The notes: generated from the letters alone by a model not told the origin. DNA of 64,000 nt from Chitinophaga varians (GCF_014529945.1 NZ_JACVFB010000003.1:248001-312000), one strand, 5' to 3'; shown: positions 53,595 through 63,447, counted from the first letter of the stretch. Numbers and translations are program-made.

Positions 53595-54572
53595 TTATTG
53601 GTTTTCACTCAGCACGTTGTCAGTGATATGCAACACGCCGTTTCCTGCCAGCACGTTGCTTTTAAGGATGTTGATCGGAGAAGTGTTACCGGCCCCTTGT
53701 ACGGTGATGCCGGTATATCTCACGCCATTCTTCAGCAGCTGCACCGTGATGTTATTGCCGTTATACATGGCTTGTTCACTTTTATCTGTGGCATCGGTAG
53801 TCAGTACGTAGTCATATATAAAGCGGCGGCCGGGGAAAAAGGTATAACCCAGCATCCGTTTCAGCACGGCCGGATCTGTTTGTCCCACACTGTCGACAGT
53901 GGGGAAGCCTTTGCTGCGGAATGCGCTGTTGGATGGAGCGAAGAAAGTATAGGTAGCTTTGGTGGCCACCAGCTCTTTCATACCGGCCTGTTGCAGTGCC
54001 GTATTCAGGAAAGTAAGCGCGGTATCTGCGGCGATGGCATCGGACAGGGTTTGATTCACCAGTGGTTGCAACACCTCGCTCATCACCTGTATCAGGCCGT
54101 TGCTGGCAGGCAGGTTATAAGAAATAATAGGTGTGCCGTTAATGGTCAGTACAGTGTCTTTGCCTTTTACCCAGCGTGTGGCATACATCTTAGCGCCGGC
54201 AGCGGTGACCAGTTCCTGGTTAAAAGCGAACGGCAGTTTATTCAGTTCCCAGGTACCGCTCAGCACATGGTAAGACATAAGGTTGTTCAGTACCGATGCT
54301 CTCTCCTGTAATACAATGGAGGTATTGCCATAACCGGCCTTGGCGAAAGCGCCGTTATCCGGCACCAGTACGGTAAGCGGTCCTTCCCCGGCCAGTTTGG
54401 GACCATAACCGGTACGCTCGATCACCGCATTGAAGCTGGAGAAGTTAAACATGTTATCAGCGATCACGTAAGTGATACGATTGCTCAGCTGCTGGTCAGG
54501 CGATGCCTTTTCATCTTTTTTACATGCTGCCATCATTAACAGCAGTATGCCTGTATAAAAAATTCTTTTCAT
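53595..54572 (-). CDS. Fasciclin (FAS1) domain lipoprotein 1
   Basis: A 325-residue lipoprotein (MKRIFYTGILLLMMAACKKD, Cys17) with two FAS1 domains (about 30-170 and 175-325). The FAS1 motif pair is visible as LTVLVPDNGAFAKAGY in the first and YTFFAPSNSAFRSKGF in the second, with VLHITDNVL at the end. FAS1 domains mediate protein-protein or protein-glycan contact at cell surfaces. It is the third of three FAS1 genes in tandem, between the second FAS1 gene (28 bases) and the Oar-like receptor gene (17 bases). The three differ in sequence, so they are likely to have distinct partners. Confidence 0.9.
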   Translation of the reverse strand: MKRIFYTGILLLMMAACKKDEKASPDQQLSNRITYVIADNMFNFSSFNAVIERTGYGPKLAGEGPLTVLVPDNGAFAKAGYGNTSIVLQERASVLNNLMSYHVLSGTWELNKLPFAFNQELVTAAGAKMYATRWVKGKDTVLTINGTPIISYNLPASNGLIQVMSEVLQPLVNQTLSDAIAADTALTFLNTALQQAGMKELVATKATYTFFAPSNSAFRSKGFPTVDSVGQTDPAVLKRMLGYTFFPGRRFIYDYVLTTDATDKSEQAMYNGNNITVQLLKNGVRYTGITVQGAGNTSPINILKSNVLAGNGVLHITDNVLSENQ

Positions 54573-54600
54573 GATTGTTTGTTTTTAGGGAGATGGATGA

Positions 54601-55833
54601 TTACGGCATGAACAATCCCTCGTTTACAACATGTATTACGCCGTTCAGCAGGCAGACATTGGTTTCTGCCAGCGGCAGCCTTGCCTGGGAAGAACCTAGT
54701 CTTTTTACGCCTATTCCGTTGTTACCGGCTACAAAATCCAGTTGATAGAGCATGGGAGGAAGATTATATATGGAGCCGGGCTTCAGCAACATGCCGGATA
54801 TGCTTTTGTTGACCATCAGCTCATTGAGGAAATACACCTGGTAGATATTCTTTGTACCATTGTAAGCGGCCCTGGGACCTACATATGACATACGGTTGGG
54901 ATACAGCAGGGAGTCCATCGCGGTAGTAGGGTAAACGTAGTACCAGTGATCATCATAACCGGCATCGCCAATGGGCAATGACCGGTAGTTGTATTGACGT
55001 ATATCCTCTACCGTATTAAAACCACTTTTCTTAAATGCTTCATTGGTGGGCACAATGAGGGTAAACTGACCTCCGGAAGATCCGGTGGCAGAAAGCACGG
55101 TCATATTCAACAATCCTGTTTCCCAGGGATTTTTGTCCAGGTAAAGGCTGTCGTTGATCCGGCAGGCCTCGAGGTAAAAACTGAAACGTTCGTCTGACTG
55201 AAGGAAGGACAACATATCCTGTACCGGCTGCTGCAATACTTTGTCCGTCGGGTAAATAGTGGCAGTAGTCGCTTCCAGGGCCTGGCCCCATTTGCTCACC
55301 GGCTGACCGTTTACATACAGGCTGTCGTGATTTACGCCGGCGTACAATACATACTGATAGGGAGGAAAACCTTCGTATCCGGGCAGGTCTGCAGACTTCA
55401 GCAGTGTGGCCAAAGTGAGATTGCCGGTAACCTGTACCAGCGAAGCTGCATGCACCTGGTTGCCGCTGATATGGAAAGACAACAGCGTATCCAGTTGCTC
55501 AGGAGAAGCCTGGCTGATTTTGTCCATTGTCCATCCGGCCTGCTCAAATGCTTTGTCTGTTGGCGCAAAAATGGTAAAGGATGTGATGGCAGCCTTATTC
55601 AGGCGGTCGTCTATATTAGACCGCTTCCATGCTGCTTTAAGATAGGTATAGGGAGATTTCTCCAACGTCTCTTTCAAACTCAGCACTGGTCCGGTATAAG
55701 GTACCGGCTCTCCGACCGGCTCCGGTTCTATGTCCTGCTTGCGGCAAGCCATAGCGAGCAACAGCAGGGCAGGTAAGCAGCATTTGAACAGCCTGCCTGA
55801 TATATTAACAGCGGTAAAAAAATTCATTTTCAA
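54601..55833 (-). CDS. Fasciclin (FAS1) domain lipoprotein 2
   Basis: A 410-residue lipoprotein (lipobox LLLAMAC, Cys30, followed by RKQD) with two FAS1 domains. The first (about 50-200) holds FTIFAPTDKAFEQAGW and SFHISGNQVHAASLVQ; the second (about 205-410) holds FTLIVPTNEAFKKSGF and VCLLNGVIHVVNEGLF. The length exceeds that of the first FAS1 protein because of inserts in the second domain. It is cotranscribed with the neighbouring FAS1 genes (gaps of 28 and 21 bases). Confidence 0.9.
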   Translation of the reverse strand: MKMNFFTAVNISGRLFKCCLPALLLLAMACRKQDIEPEPVGEPVPYTGPVLSLKETLEKSPYTYLKAAWKRSNIDDRLNKAAITSFTIFAPTDKAFEQAGWTMDKISQASPEQLDTLLSFHISGNQVHAASLVQVTGNLTLATLLKSADLPGYEGFPPYQYVLYAGVNHDSLYVNGQPVSKWGQALEATTATIYPTDKVLQQPVQDMLSFLQSDERFSFYLEACRINDSLYLDKNPWETGLLNMTVLSATGSSGGQFTLIVPTNEAFKKSGFNTVEDIRQYNYRSLPIGDAGYDDHWYYVYPTTAMDSLLYPNRMSYVGPRAAYNGTKNIYQVYFLNELMVNKSISGMLLKPGSIYNLPPMLYQLDFVAGNNGIGVKRLGSSQARLPLAETNVCLLNGVIHVVNEGLFMP

Positions 55834-55854
55834 TTGGCTTTAAAACAGTTGATG

Positions 55855-56943
55855 CTATTTGCGTAAAGTGGCAGGGTCCAGTAACAGATCGTCGATGACG
55901 TGTACCAGTCCGTTGCTGGTCACCCGGTCTGCACCGGTGGTAAACCCATTCCTGTAATGCAATGTCGATGGGCCGTTGGTACTAAGTTGGCCCGTAGTAA
56001 CATCCAGCACATTGAGATAGACATTTTCCAGGCCCATATTCCAGTTATAATCATAAACCAGCTTGATAGCGAAATTCCCTACATTGATCATGGAAGATAT
56101 CGGACCATAGGTGCCGGAAATCTGTACCCAGTCAGTAGAAAAAATACGTTTGGATTTTAACGCCAACGGATATATGTTAAAAGCGACAGCTTCATATTTT
56201 TCCGGGTCCAGGCGTGCTGCGCTGTCTGCCGTGATACTGTACCTGCGGAAGACTTCGTTGTCCGGCACAAATACGGTGAACGGGCCTTTTTCTTTCAGTC
56301 CGTCCCACAGCTTGCAACGTTTCATCACTGTCACAAAAATGGAAAGGCTGGTATCGGCCTGCAGATAATCCTGGATAGTAGGCATATTAAAATTGAGCGG
56401 CTTGCGGACAACATGTATTACGCCGTTAGACAGGGCCACATTCCTTTTAGGGGCGGGCTGCAGCAGAGACCCATTCACAAACAGATCGCGCTGGTCCGGT
56501 GGCGTATGGTCTGCATAAGGCAGGTTGGATACGGAAACATACAGCTCGGGGCCTGCCAGGGTAGCATATTTATTACCCATCTGCAAGGGAAATTCAGAGA
56601 CATACTTACGGTCTTTGAAGATGTGGTATTTCACCAGCAGGCGCAGGCTCTCCGGGTTCATCGCATCGAAATCACGCGGACTCGTAATACCGATATCATT
56701 GAAGGCTTTGTTGTCCGGGGCGAAACAGGTGAAAGGGCCGGTCTGGTTCAGGCTGTCCAGCAGCCCGGCTTTCTGCAGGGCGGCGGCAAACAGGCTAAGG
56801 TCGTAGTTATTGCGGATAAAGTCACCCAAAGCGCGGGCGGGAGCAGTATCCCTCGGTGGTGTCAGGTCGTCCTTCTTACATCCTGTGATCATCAACAGGA
56901 AAAAGAAAAACAGACAGGACAAAGTATAATATCGCATAGTCAT
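55855..56943 (-). CDS. Fasciclin (FAS1) domain lipoprotein 3
   Basis: A 362-residue lipoprotein (lipobox LMITGC followed by KKDD) with two FAS1 domains: FTCFAPDNKAFNDIGI and VKYHIF in the first, FTVFVPDNEVFRRYSI and GLVHVIDDLLLDP in the second. It is the first of the three FAS1 genes in transcription order, 14 bases after a DUF4397-like lipoprotein gene. The three proteins share the two-domain layout but not close sequence identity by eye, which points to old duplication rather than recent amplification. Confidence 0.9.
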   Translation of the reverse strand: MTMRYYTLSCLFFFFLLMITGCKKDDLTPPRDTAPARALGDFIRNNYDLSLFAAALQKAGLLDSLNQTGPFTCFAPDNKAFNDIGITSPRDFDAMNPESLRLLVKYHIFKDRKYVSEFPLQMGNKYATLAGPELYVSVSNLPYADHTPPDQRDLFVNGSLLQPAPKRNVALSNGVIHVVRKPLNFNMPTIQDYLQADTSLSIFVTVMKRCKLWDGLKEKGPFTVFVPDNEVFRRYSITADSAARLDPEKYEAVAFNIYPLALKSKRIFSTDWVQISGTYGPISSMINVGNFAIKLVYDYNWNMGLENVYLNVLDVTTGQLSTNGPSTLHYRNGFTTGADRVTSNGLVHVIDDLLLDPATLRK

Positions 56944-56957
56944 CTTTTTTAGGTCTG

Positions 56958-58130
56958 TTAATAAACAGGTGGTTCGTACTTACGCTGAATGGTCATTAAA
57001 TAAAATTTGCCATTGACATATTCAACCGTGTTGACAGTAGCAAATGACCGGTTGAAATAAACACCGGAGCGGATGGTCACTACCATACCGGTAAGGAAAT
57101 CCGCTACCAGGGGGAATGCGGCAAAGCCATTGATATTGGCCGGGCCGACGCGCAATTCCGTGAAGCGGCCATTGGATTCTGTCATGTACTGTACAAAGGG
57201 ATTGTTCTCATAAGTATAAGCGGGCGACAGGAAGGTGAATGTCTGCGCTGCCCTGCCGGTATAGATTCTACTGGCAGCCGTGTCCGGGAACAACGGAAAC
57301 GAATAATACGGATGTACTGCCGGCTCATGAGAGCGTACTACAGCAGCCATTAACACCCCGGTGTGGCCGGCAACAGGCTGCATCAGGTTACTGTTGTTGA
57401 CTTTACTCAGCGAGTAATACACGTTCATGGTGTCGCGTATCTTCAGGTTAAAAGTTGCATCGGAGCCACGTACCACGCCCTTCTCAAAGAAACCGCCGGA
57501 GCTAAGGTTGTAAAAGTTGACATATACCAATGAGTCTGAAAAAGGCTGATGGATGAAGGTTTCTTTTCGTACGTAGATACCCGGTTGTTTGGTATTCCAG
57601 TCTTTTTCCAGCACATGCATGGTATATACTTCCCTGCTGCCAAAATCCATCACGGTATCAATGATGATCTGGCTGCGCAGGTCTTTAGGCAGCTGAAAGA
57701 AAGGCACCGGGCTAAGCGGGCGGCTTACAAACATGATACGGTGTTTGCCGGCGGGCATCTGCGCCCAGCTGGACAGGTCGTAGCCGTTGAGCACCGGTCC
57801 TGCCAGTACTTTGGCGCTACCGGGATACTCTGTCTGATACAGCGTGGTATTCACCGCATCCGGATAAGGCCTTGCCCAGGTAGCACGTTTATCGAGGAAA
57901 TCACCGGTGGCTTTAGCCGATACGGGGATACCGTCAGCATCCAGCTCAGGGTCCATGAGGTACGTAAGGAATGGCTGCGGCGCCTCTTTATTATCGACAG
58001 TAATGTTATAATCCAGGTTATTGAATATCCGCAGGTAGGCCGGTTCCGCAATGGTGGTATATTCCGTTTTCCGGCAGGCCGTGCCTACAGCTATCCATAA
58101 TAAGAGCAAAAGAATAATTCTGTTATTCAT
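56958..58130 (-). CDS. Lipoprotein with DUF4397-like region
   Basis: The ATG at 58130 gives 390 residues with lipobox VGTAC (MNNRIILLLLLWIAVGTACR); the longer frame places 14 polar residues before it and overlaps the upstream gene. The mature part starts YLRIFNNLDYNITVDN and continues with an immunoglobulin-like beta-rich layout; similar openings occur in DUF4397 proteins, but similarity is weak. The start is one base after the stop of the upstream lipoprotein gene, so the two are tightly coupled. It is predicted to be anchored to the outer membrane. Function unknown. Confidence 0.65.
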   Translation of the reverse strand: MNNRIILLLLLWIAVGTACRKTEYTTIAEPAYLRIFNNLDYNITVDNKEAPQPFLTYLMDPELDADGIPVSAKATGDFLDKRATWARPYPDAVNTTLYQTEYPGSAKVLAGPVLNGYDLSSWAQMPAGKHRIMFVSRPLSPVPFFQLPKDLRSQIIIDTVMDFGSREVYTMHVLEKDWNTKQPGIYVRKETFIHQPFSDSLVYVNFYNLSSGGFFEKGVVRGSDATFNLKIRDTMNVYYSLSKVNNSNLMQPVAGHTGVLMAAVVRSHEPAVHPYYSFPLFPDTAASRIYTGRAAQTFTFLSPAYTYENNPFVQYMTESNGRFTELRVGPANINGFAAFPLVADFLTGMVVTIRSGVYFNRSFATVNTVEYVNGKFYLMTIQRKYEPPVY

Positions 58131-58131
58131 G

Positions 58132-59847
58132 TTACTGATTGTGTTTGATGATGACCATCCGGGCTTTTTCACTCCCCGGCTTGCTGGTATTGAGATTGCC
58201 GACCAACGCCACGGTGTATACGCCGCTTTCGCTGATAGGTGACCATCCTGAAGGATACAGTTCCGGACGGGCGATGAAATCCTTGCTGTGTACAGTGGTC
58301 ACTTCACGCAGCCAGTTGCCCGGTATGACGTTTTGTTTCGAAGCATAGACCATGATACTGTTATAGAAATTGGCTTCCAGCATCACGTACGGGTTTCTTG
58401 TATACGGAATGCCCAACTGCAACCGCTGGGAAGCACCCAGATCACTACCGTTACTGAACAGCTGACCATCGTCTGTGGTGAAAGTGGCTTCCGGCAGATC
58501 AGGACAGAAGTTCATAAAGCGTATCCAGCTGGGGAACTCAATTTTGCGCACGGCGTAGCTGCCATCTTCGGTAGCGCCGGTATAAAAGCTGTTGCTCAGG
58601 TTATTGGCCACTATGCTAACAGCCGCTCTGCCGTCCTTATTTTCGTATATCCATACTGTACTGTTATCGCCGGGCTGCAGGGAGAAGATACTGTCTGTCA
58701 GCGCCGCACCGGAAGCATCTGTTACTTTCAGCATATGCCTGCCTGTTATACAGGGCTTAAAAGCCGAAGCTGCGGAGAAGGCGAGCGTGTTGCCCAGTGG
58801 ATTCCCATCCAATGTTACGTTGATGGATTTGCCCGGCAGCACATTGATAGCCTGCAAGCGGGCATAGGTATTGTTTTGCGGCTCTGCGTCGGTGATGATA
58901 CGGAAACCATTGTTTTTTGTGGAATAGGTTTCGCCGTTATCGCCGCCGTTCCAATTCCGGAACTCTGGCTGGTCGGCTACCACAATGGTATACACGCCAC
59001 CTGGCTGGTAAGTTTTCAGCGGCGCGAAGGTAAGTTTGCTGTCCACCAAGCCATTTACCCGGGGCTTGGATTGCCCACCGGGCAGCAGGATGGTACCTGT
59101 CTGTGGGTTGATCACATTCAGCGCCTGTCCGCCACCGCCTACACCCGGCACCATTTGCCCGGCCATGGTCATCACTTTCAACTGATAGCTGCCATAAGGC
59201 AGCTCCACATAATCAGAGTACTGTCCTACACCAATATTTTCCAGTCCCGCTATCGCTGTACCATCGGCCCAAACCACCCGCATGTCACCACCAAAAGCGG
59301 AGGTGGAAGAAGAGAGGTTCAACAGCCGCACTTTGCAATGCTCCGGATTAGCCGGCGGTGATACAGAACGCGGGATGGCAAACAAAGAATCTGTTAGTTG
59401 TCCGGTATTAGGGCCAAAAAAGGTGAAGTAATAATCGAGTGGGTGGTTAAAGTCATCCTTTGCTGTGAAACCTCTGGTCAGCATCAAAGCATAACTACGC
59501 GCAAAGGAAGCGAAACGTATATCCTTTACCGTTCCATCAGCACTCACAAACTGCTGGGGGATAGTGTAAGTGAGTCCCATCCGGCCCGTTTCCGGGAAAA
59601 AGGGCGTCCCCTTCGTAGTATTCTGGTCGTAATAACCTTCCCAATTGGGCAACATAAAAGCAGACAGCTGCTTTCCATTCACCATCAGCTCCGTAGCACC
59701 GCGCAGGTTCACAATACGGACACTGGAAGCTGCATCAGCCTGCGGATTAACGCGGTTGTCGTATGTAAAGTCCTCCTTTTTAGTGCAGGACGTTAGTACG
59801 CCGGCACTCAACAGGTACAACATCACCGTGTGTAAGCATCTTTTCAT
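58132..59847 (-). CDS. Lipoprotein with DUF4397-like repeats
   Basis: A 571-residue lipoprotein (lipobox AGVLTSC, followed by TKKED) with three or so beta-sandwich segments that look like DUF4397: SSVRIVNLRGATELMVNGKQ, CKVRLLNLSSSTSAFGGDMR and ARLQAINVLPGKSINVTLDG. DUF4397 is a surface-exposed beta-domain of unknown function found mostly in Bacteroidota and Firmicutes. It lies 31 bases after the receptor gene and one base before the next lipoprotein gene. It may help to bind ligand for the receptor upstream. Confidence 0.72.
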   Translation of the reverse strand: MKRCLHTVMLYLLSAGVLTSCTKKEDFTYDNRVNPQADAASSVRIVNLRGATELMVNGKQLSAFMLPNWEGYYDQNTTKGTPFFPETGRMGLTYTIPQQFVSADGTVKDIRFASFARSYALMLTRGFTAKDDFNHPLDYYFTFFGPNTGQLTDSLFAIPRSVSPPANPEHCKVRLLNLSSSTSAFGGDMRVVWADGTAIAGLENIGVGQYSDYVELPYGSYQLKVMTMAGQMVPGVGGGGQALNVINPQTGTILLPGGQSKPRVNGLVDSKLTFAPLKTYQPGGVYTIVVADQPEFRNWNGGDNGETYSTKNNGFRIITDAEPQNNTYARLQAINVLPGKSINVTLDGNPLGNTLAFSAASAFKPCITGRHMLKVTDASGAALTDSIFSLQPGDNSTVWIYENKDGRAAVSIVANNLSNSFYTGATEDGSYAVRKIEFPSWIRFMNFCPDLPEATFTTDDGQLFSNGSDLGASQRLQLGIPYTRNPYVMLEANFYNSIMVYASKQNVIPGNWLREVTTVHSKDFIARPELYPSGWSPISESGVYTVALVGNLNTSKPGSEKARMVIIKHNQ

Positions 59848-59878
59848 TGTATTCAGATTAGCTTGTTTCAGTTAGTAT

Positions 59879-62800
59879 TTACAGGGTGTAGCTCAGTCCC
59901 AGCATGATCTCGGTACCACGTTTATAACTGCGACGGATATACTCTTTTCCGTAGTATTTGCCACCGGTATTAGGATTGGCATACACTTCCTGCAACGGAC
60001 GGTCCAGGATGTTTTTAGCATACCCTTTAAACATCAGGCGTTTGTAGATACGCTGGCTCAATACGAAGTCCAGCACCGGATTAGGGCGGGTGTACAGATC
60101 AGGCGTACCATCGAGGTTCACCTGTATCAACCGCTCTCCTACCATGTTGAACGTGGTCGTCATATCAGTGCCCGTCTTGCTGTTGAAATAATTGAGGAAC
60201 ACATTGATGGAATAAGGAGCCTGTTCAAACAACGGACTGTTGGACGGTGCGCGGCGGTCCAGCGCCTGCGAGGCCTGCATCCTTTCCGCGGTCTTCTTAA
60301 TTTCGCTTTGCGCAAGCAAAAGGTTGGCGCCCAGGTTAAAGTGATTGAGCGCCGGCACCAGGGTGCCTAAATTCTTTACCGCTTCCAGCTCTAACCCATA
60401 TACACGTCCTTTATTAGGATCGTTCTGGAACTCAATAGCGGGAAACTCCGGAAAACGTGCACCCAGACCGGAGGTCTGTTGCTTGTATACTTTCGTCAGC
60501 TGGTTATCGATCTCTTTATAAAAAACAGAAGCAGACAACACCTCACCGGCAGAAGGGAACCATTCCCAGCGGAAATCGTAGTTGGTGGTCAGCTGATTTT
60601 TCAGTTTCGGGTTACCCACTACCAGCGCGAACTGGAACGGATCGAAGTCAAAAACGTTGGTCAGTTCCCGTAGTTCAGGACGCGCCAGGGAATTGCTGTA
60701 GCCCAGGCGGAAATTCATTTTCTTATTCAGTGTATAGGTGAGGTTCGCAGAGTAATAAGGTTTGTAATCTGTTTTGTAGATGGAGTTGGGCTCGGTATAT
60801 ACCAGGTTCACTTTGTTGCCGTCCTTATCGGGCGTGCTGATGGAAGGATCGAGGAACACGCCGGAAGTATCTACCGCGGCCTGGATGTCTGTCAGCTCGA
60901 AACGCACGCCACCCGTGAGGCGCAGGTTATCTGTCAGGTGCAGGTCCAGCATACCGTAGAAGGCACGGGTTTCATAGAAACCTTTATAGTTGTTGGGAGA
61001 TTTCTGGATATTATACAGAAAGCCACCCACCATAGGCTGCCCTTCCGGATTGTAAGCGGAAGGCGGACGAATACCGATACGGTCATAGCCCACCAGGCGG
61101 TTGAGGTCACCATTTACTTCATACAGCGGCAAAGCCTTGTTGGCAGAGTAATTGGAGCCGGGAAGGAACAATACGTTCTCTGTGAATTCGCGCTTACGGT
61201 GCAGATAGTTGACACCTGTTTTAAATTCCTGCCTTAAACCGGCCACCTGGAAAGGAATGGTGAGATCAGCCTTATAGTTATAGTTCGTTTCATGCAGCTT
61301 ACGGAAACGGCGGCCGTTAGGGTCGGCCTGAATGATACCGTAAGGACCGTAACCGTTCACATAGCCGGATACCAGGGAGTACAGGTCGGGGGTGTATACC
61401 CAGTCAAAAGAACCGCCCGGCGCGTTTGAAGGCTTCTGATAAGCGCTACCACCAACGGGCTTATAGTCCGCAAGATTCACAAAACGATAGTCCGGGTCAT
61501 CCTGGCTGGAAGAAGAAGTAGCCAGGTTGTAACTCAAACGCGGGCTGTATTCCCCTTTGAGGAACTTGTGCTCACCTTGCAGGTTGAAGGTATTGAGTGT
61601 ACGGTAGCTCTGTTTGAGCGAGTAAATAATATTGGAGACTGTGCCTGGCAAACCGGTATACTCATACGCGCCATAGAGGTTGGTGGCTTTGGTTTCTGCC
61701 CCATGGCTGCCCAGGTACTGCATGCTGATTTCATGTTGTGGGTTGAAGCGGTAAGCCAGCCCTCCCAGAAAGCCGTAGTTCAGGGTTTGTATACCGGTGT
61801 TCTCTTTATACGTGAGATATTTTCCCAGGTGAATATTGTTAGGGGTAATGTAGTTGGGGATGATCCGCGGGCTGTATACATCGTTGCTGCCCGTGAGTAC
61901 CCCCTGGTAGATGCTCCACTGGTTCAGCTCTCCGCCGTGGGTATCTGTTACGCGGCTGTAGTAGTTGGCGCCGGCGATGATACCTACCTGGTGTTTCTTA
62001 AATATTTTGAAGTTATTGCCATAGGTCAGTGCATACTGCTGATTGAGCGGCGCAGATTTATACTGGGTAGTCAGCACCGGATCAAACTGGTGCATGATAC
62101 GGTTGATACGAGCAGCTTCGGCCTGCATAGCAGGGTCGTTGCGGCTGAACGCGATTTTGTCCTGTATCTCACGCAGGCCGTTGGGATATTGTTTGGCGAG
62201 CGCCTGGAATTCATCGCTCAGTCCTTTGTTTTTGATTTTTCCACCGAGGAAACCACTCTCGCTGTTATAGAAACTGTTCATTTTCCCGCCGAAGCCCACC
62301 TGTGTGTTGAAACCACTTTGAATCGTGATATTGAAGGTTTCGCGGTCGGGGATGGATTTTGTCTTCAGTTCCACGATACCGGCGGAAGCATCTGCCGGTT
62401 TGTCGGGGGTGCTGCTTTTATACACGGTGATATTGTCCAGCAGGCTGGAAGGCACCAGATCTAGCGGGATAGCGCTGCGGTCCGGATCGGAGGAAGCGAG
62501 GCGTACACCGTTGAGCTGACCGATCACACTACGGTCACCGAGGCCGCGGATAGCCACGTATTTCTCATCGGTGATCGTTACACCGGACACCCGCTGCAAT
62601 GCCTGCGTAGTAGTGATGCTGGCTGTTCTTTCAATATTTTGGGCAGAGATACCATCAGATATCACGGCCGCATTTTTACGATCGTTGAGCAGAGCGGCTT
62701 CCGTATTGGTACGGCGGCGGGCTTCTACCGTTACGCCGCCCAGTGTTTTGCTGTCGGGCTGTATATGGATGTCCAACGCTTTGCTGGCGCCTACTTTCAC

Positions 62801-63358
62801 CATTTTAGTAGCATAGCCCACGAAGTATACCACCAGCACATCAACGGTGTCTTTCACTTCTACGGTAAAGCGGCCGCCGGCATCGGCGGTGAGATGATTA
62901 CCGTTGCTCTGCACCAGTATCTCTGCACCGCCAATGGGCATGTTTTTTTTAGCATCTCTCACCACACCGCTGACGGTGCGCCATTTGCGGGACGCTTCCG
63001 TTTTAGGCTGTGCTTTGCGGATGACGATCTTTTTGTTGTCGGCCATCTCAAACTCCAGCCCCGTGCCCTGCAACAGGTACACGACTATTTCCTGTACGCT
63101 TTTGTTATCGAAGCCGGTATTGTATTTTTTTCCGGTGGCATTCACTTCAGCAGGATTGTAGAAGAAAGTGACACCGCCGCGTTGTTGCACCATTTCGAGG
63201 CAGCGGACCAGCCCTTCATTTTTAAAGCTGACACTGATCTTTTTGGCCAGCGTGTTGTCCTGTGCTACTGCTGTTGTCAGGAAACACAACACCAGCGCCA
63301 GGCTGCACACCCATCTCCACCCTGTCTGTTTTAATCCCGGTAAAATTTTTTCCTTCAT
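59879..63358 (-). CDS. TonB-dependent receptor with STN signalling domain
   Basis: The ATG at 63358 gives 1159 residues; a longer frame adds 14 residues without signal features. After a signal peptide (to about AQ at 33) come an STN domain (about 38-115; VSFKNEGLVRCLEMVQQRGG, SVQEIVVYLLQGTGLEFEMA), a carboxypeptidase-like domain (about 130-205), a plug with VSGVTITDEKYVAIRGLGDR and the TPDKPADASAGIVELKTKSI segment, and a barrel ending MLGLSYTL. Only the receptors with STN domains can signal to a FecR, and a FecR gene lies upstream in the same direction. No susD follows, unlike in the locus at 38997; two lipoprotein genes take its place. Confidence 0.9.
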   Translation of the reverse strand: MKEKILPGLKQTGWRWVCSLALVLCFLTTAVAQDNTLAKKISVSFKNEGLVRCLEMVQQRGGVTFFYNPAEVNATGKKYNTGFDNKSVQEIVVYLLQGTGLEFEMADNKKIVIRKAQPKTEASRKWRTVSGVVRDAKKNMPIGGAEILVQSNGNHLTADAGGRFTVEVKDTVDVLVVYFVGYATKMVKVGASKALDIHIQPDSKTLGGVTVEARRRTNTEAALLNDRKNAAVISDGISAQNIERTASITTTQALQRVSGVTITDEKYVAIRGLGDRSVIGQLNGVRLASSDPDRSAIPLDLVPSSLLDNITVYKSSTPDKPADASAGIVELKTKSIPDRETFNITIQSGFNTQVGFGGKMNSFYNSESGFLGGKIKNKGLSDEFQALAKQYPNGLREIQDKIAFSRNDPAMQAEAARINRIMHQFDPVLTTQYKSAPLNQQYALTYGNNFKIFKKHQVGIIAGANYYSRVTDTHGGELNQWSIYQGVLTGSNDVYSPRIIPNYITPNNIHLGKYLTYKENTGIQTLNYGFLGGLAYRFNPQHEISMQYLGSHGAETKATNLYGAYEYTGLPGTVSNIIYSLKQSYRTLNTFNLQGEHKFLKGEYSPRLSYNLATSSSSQDDPDYRFVNLADYKPVGGSAYQKPSNAPGGSFDWVYTPDLYSLVSGYVNGYGPYGIIQADPNGRRFRKLHETNYNYKADLTIPFQVAGLRQEFKTGVNYLHRKREFTENVLFLPGSNYSANKALPLYEVNGDLNRLVGYDRIGIRPPSAYNPEGQPMVGGFLYNIQKSPNNYKGFYETRAFYGMLDLHLTDNLRLTGGVRFELTDIQAAVDTSGVFLDPSISTPDKDGNKVNLVYTEPNSIYKTDYKPYYSANLTYTLNKKMNFRLGYSNSLARPELRELTNVFDFDPFQFALVVGNPKLKNQLTTNYDFRWEWFPSAGEVLSASVFYKEIDNQLTKVYKQQTSGLGARFPEFPAIEFQNDPNKGRVYGLELEAVKNLGTLVPALNHFNLGANLLLAQSEIKKTAERMQASQALDRRAPSNSPLFEQAPYSINVFLNYFNSKTGTDMTTTFNMVGERLIQVNLDGTPDLYTRPNPVLDFVLSQRIYKRLMFKGYAKNILDRPLQEVYANPNTGGKYYGKEYIRRSYKRGTEIMLGLSYTL

Positions 63359-63395
63359 TCGTTTTGATTGTTTTTTTGAAAAAAGATCCCCTATT

Positions 63396-63415
63396 ACCAC
63401 CGCTTGCGCGGTGGT
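63396..63415 (-). other. Stem-loop between fecR and receptor gene
   Basis: ACCACCGC (63396-63403) and GCGGTGGT (63408-63415) pair perfectly around TTGC. The minus-strand mRNA has no U-tract directly after the stem, so it is unlikely to terminate transcription. The same arrangement occurs at 38892 in the other FecR-receptor junction. Confidence 0.5.
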
Positions 63416-63447
63416 GTAAACAGGTTTTAGTGTTTTAGTTTTAGCTG

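Noticed and set aside
63396..63415. The hairpin in front of the STN receptor gene as intrinsic terminator
   Set aside because: No U-tract follows the stem in the minus direction; the nearest T-run starts some 15 bases later.
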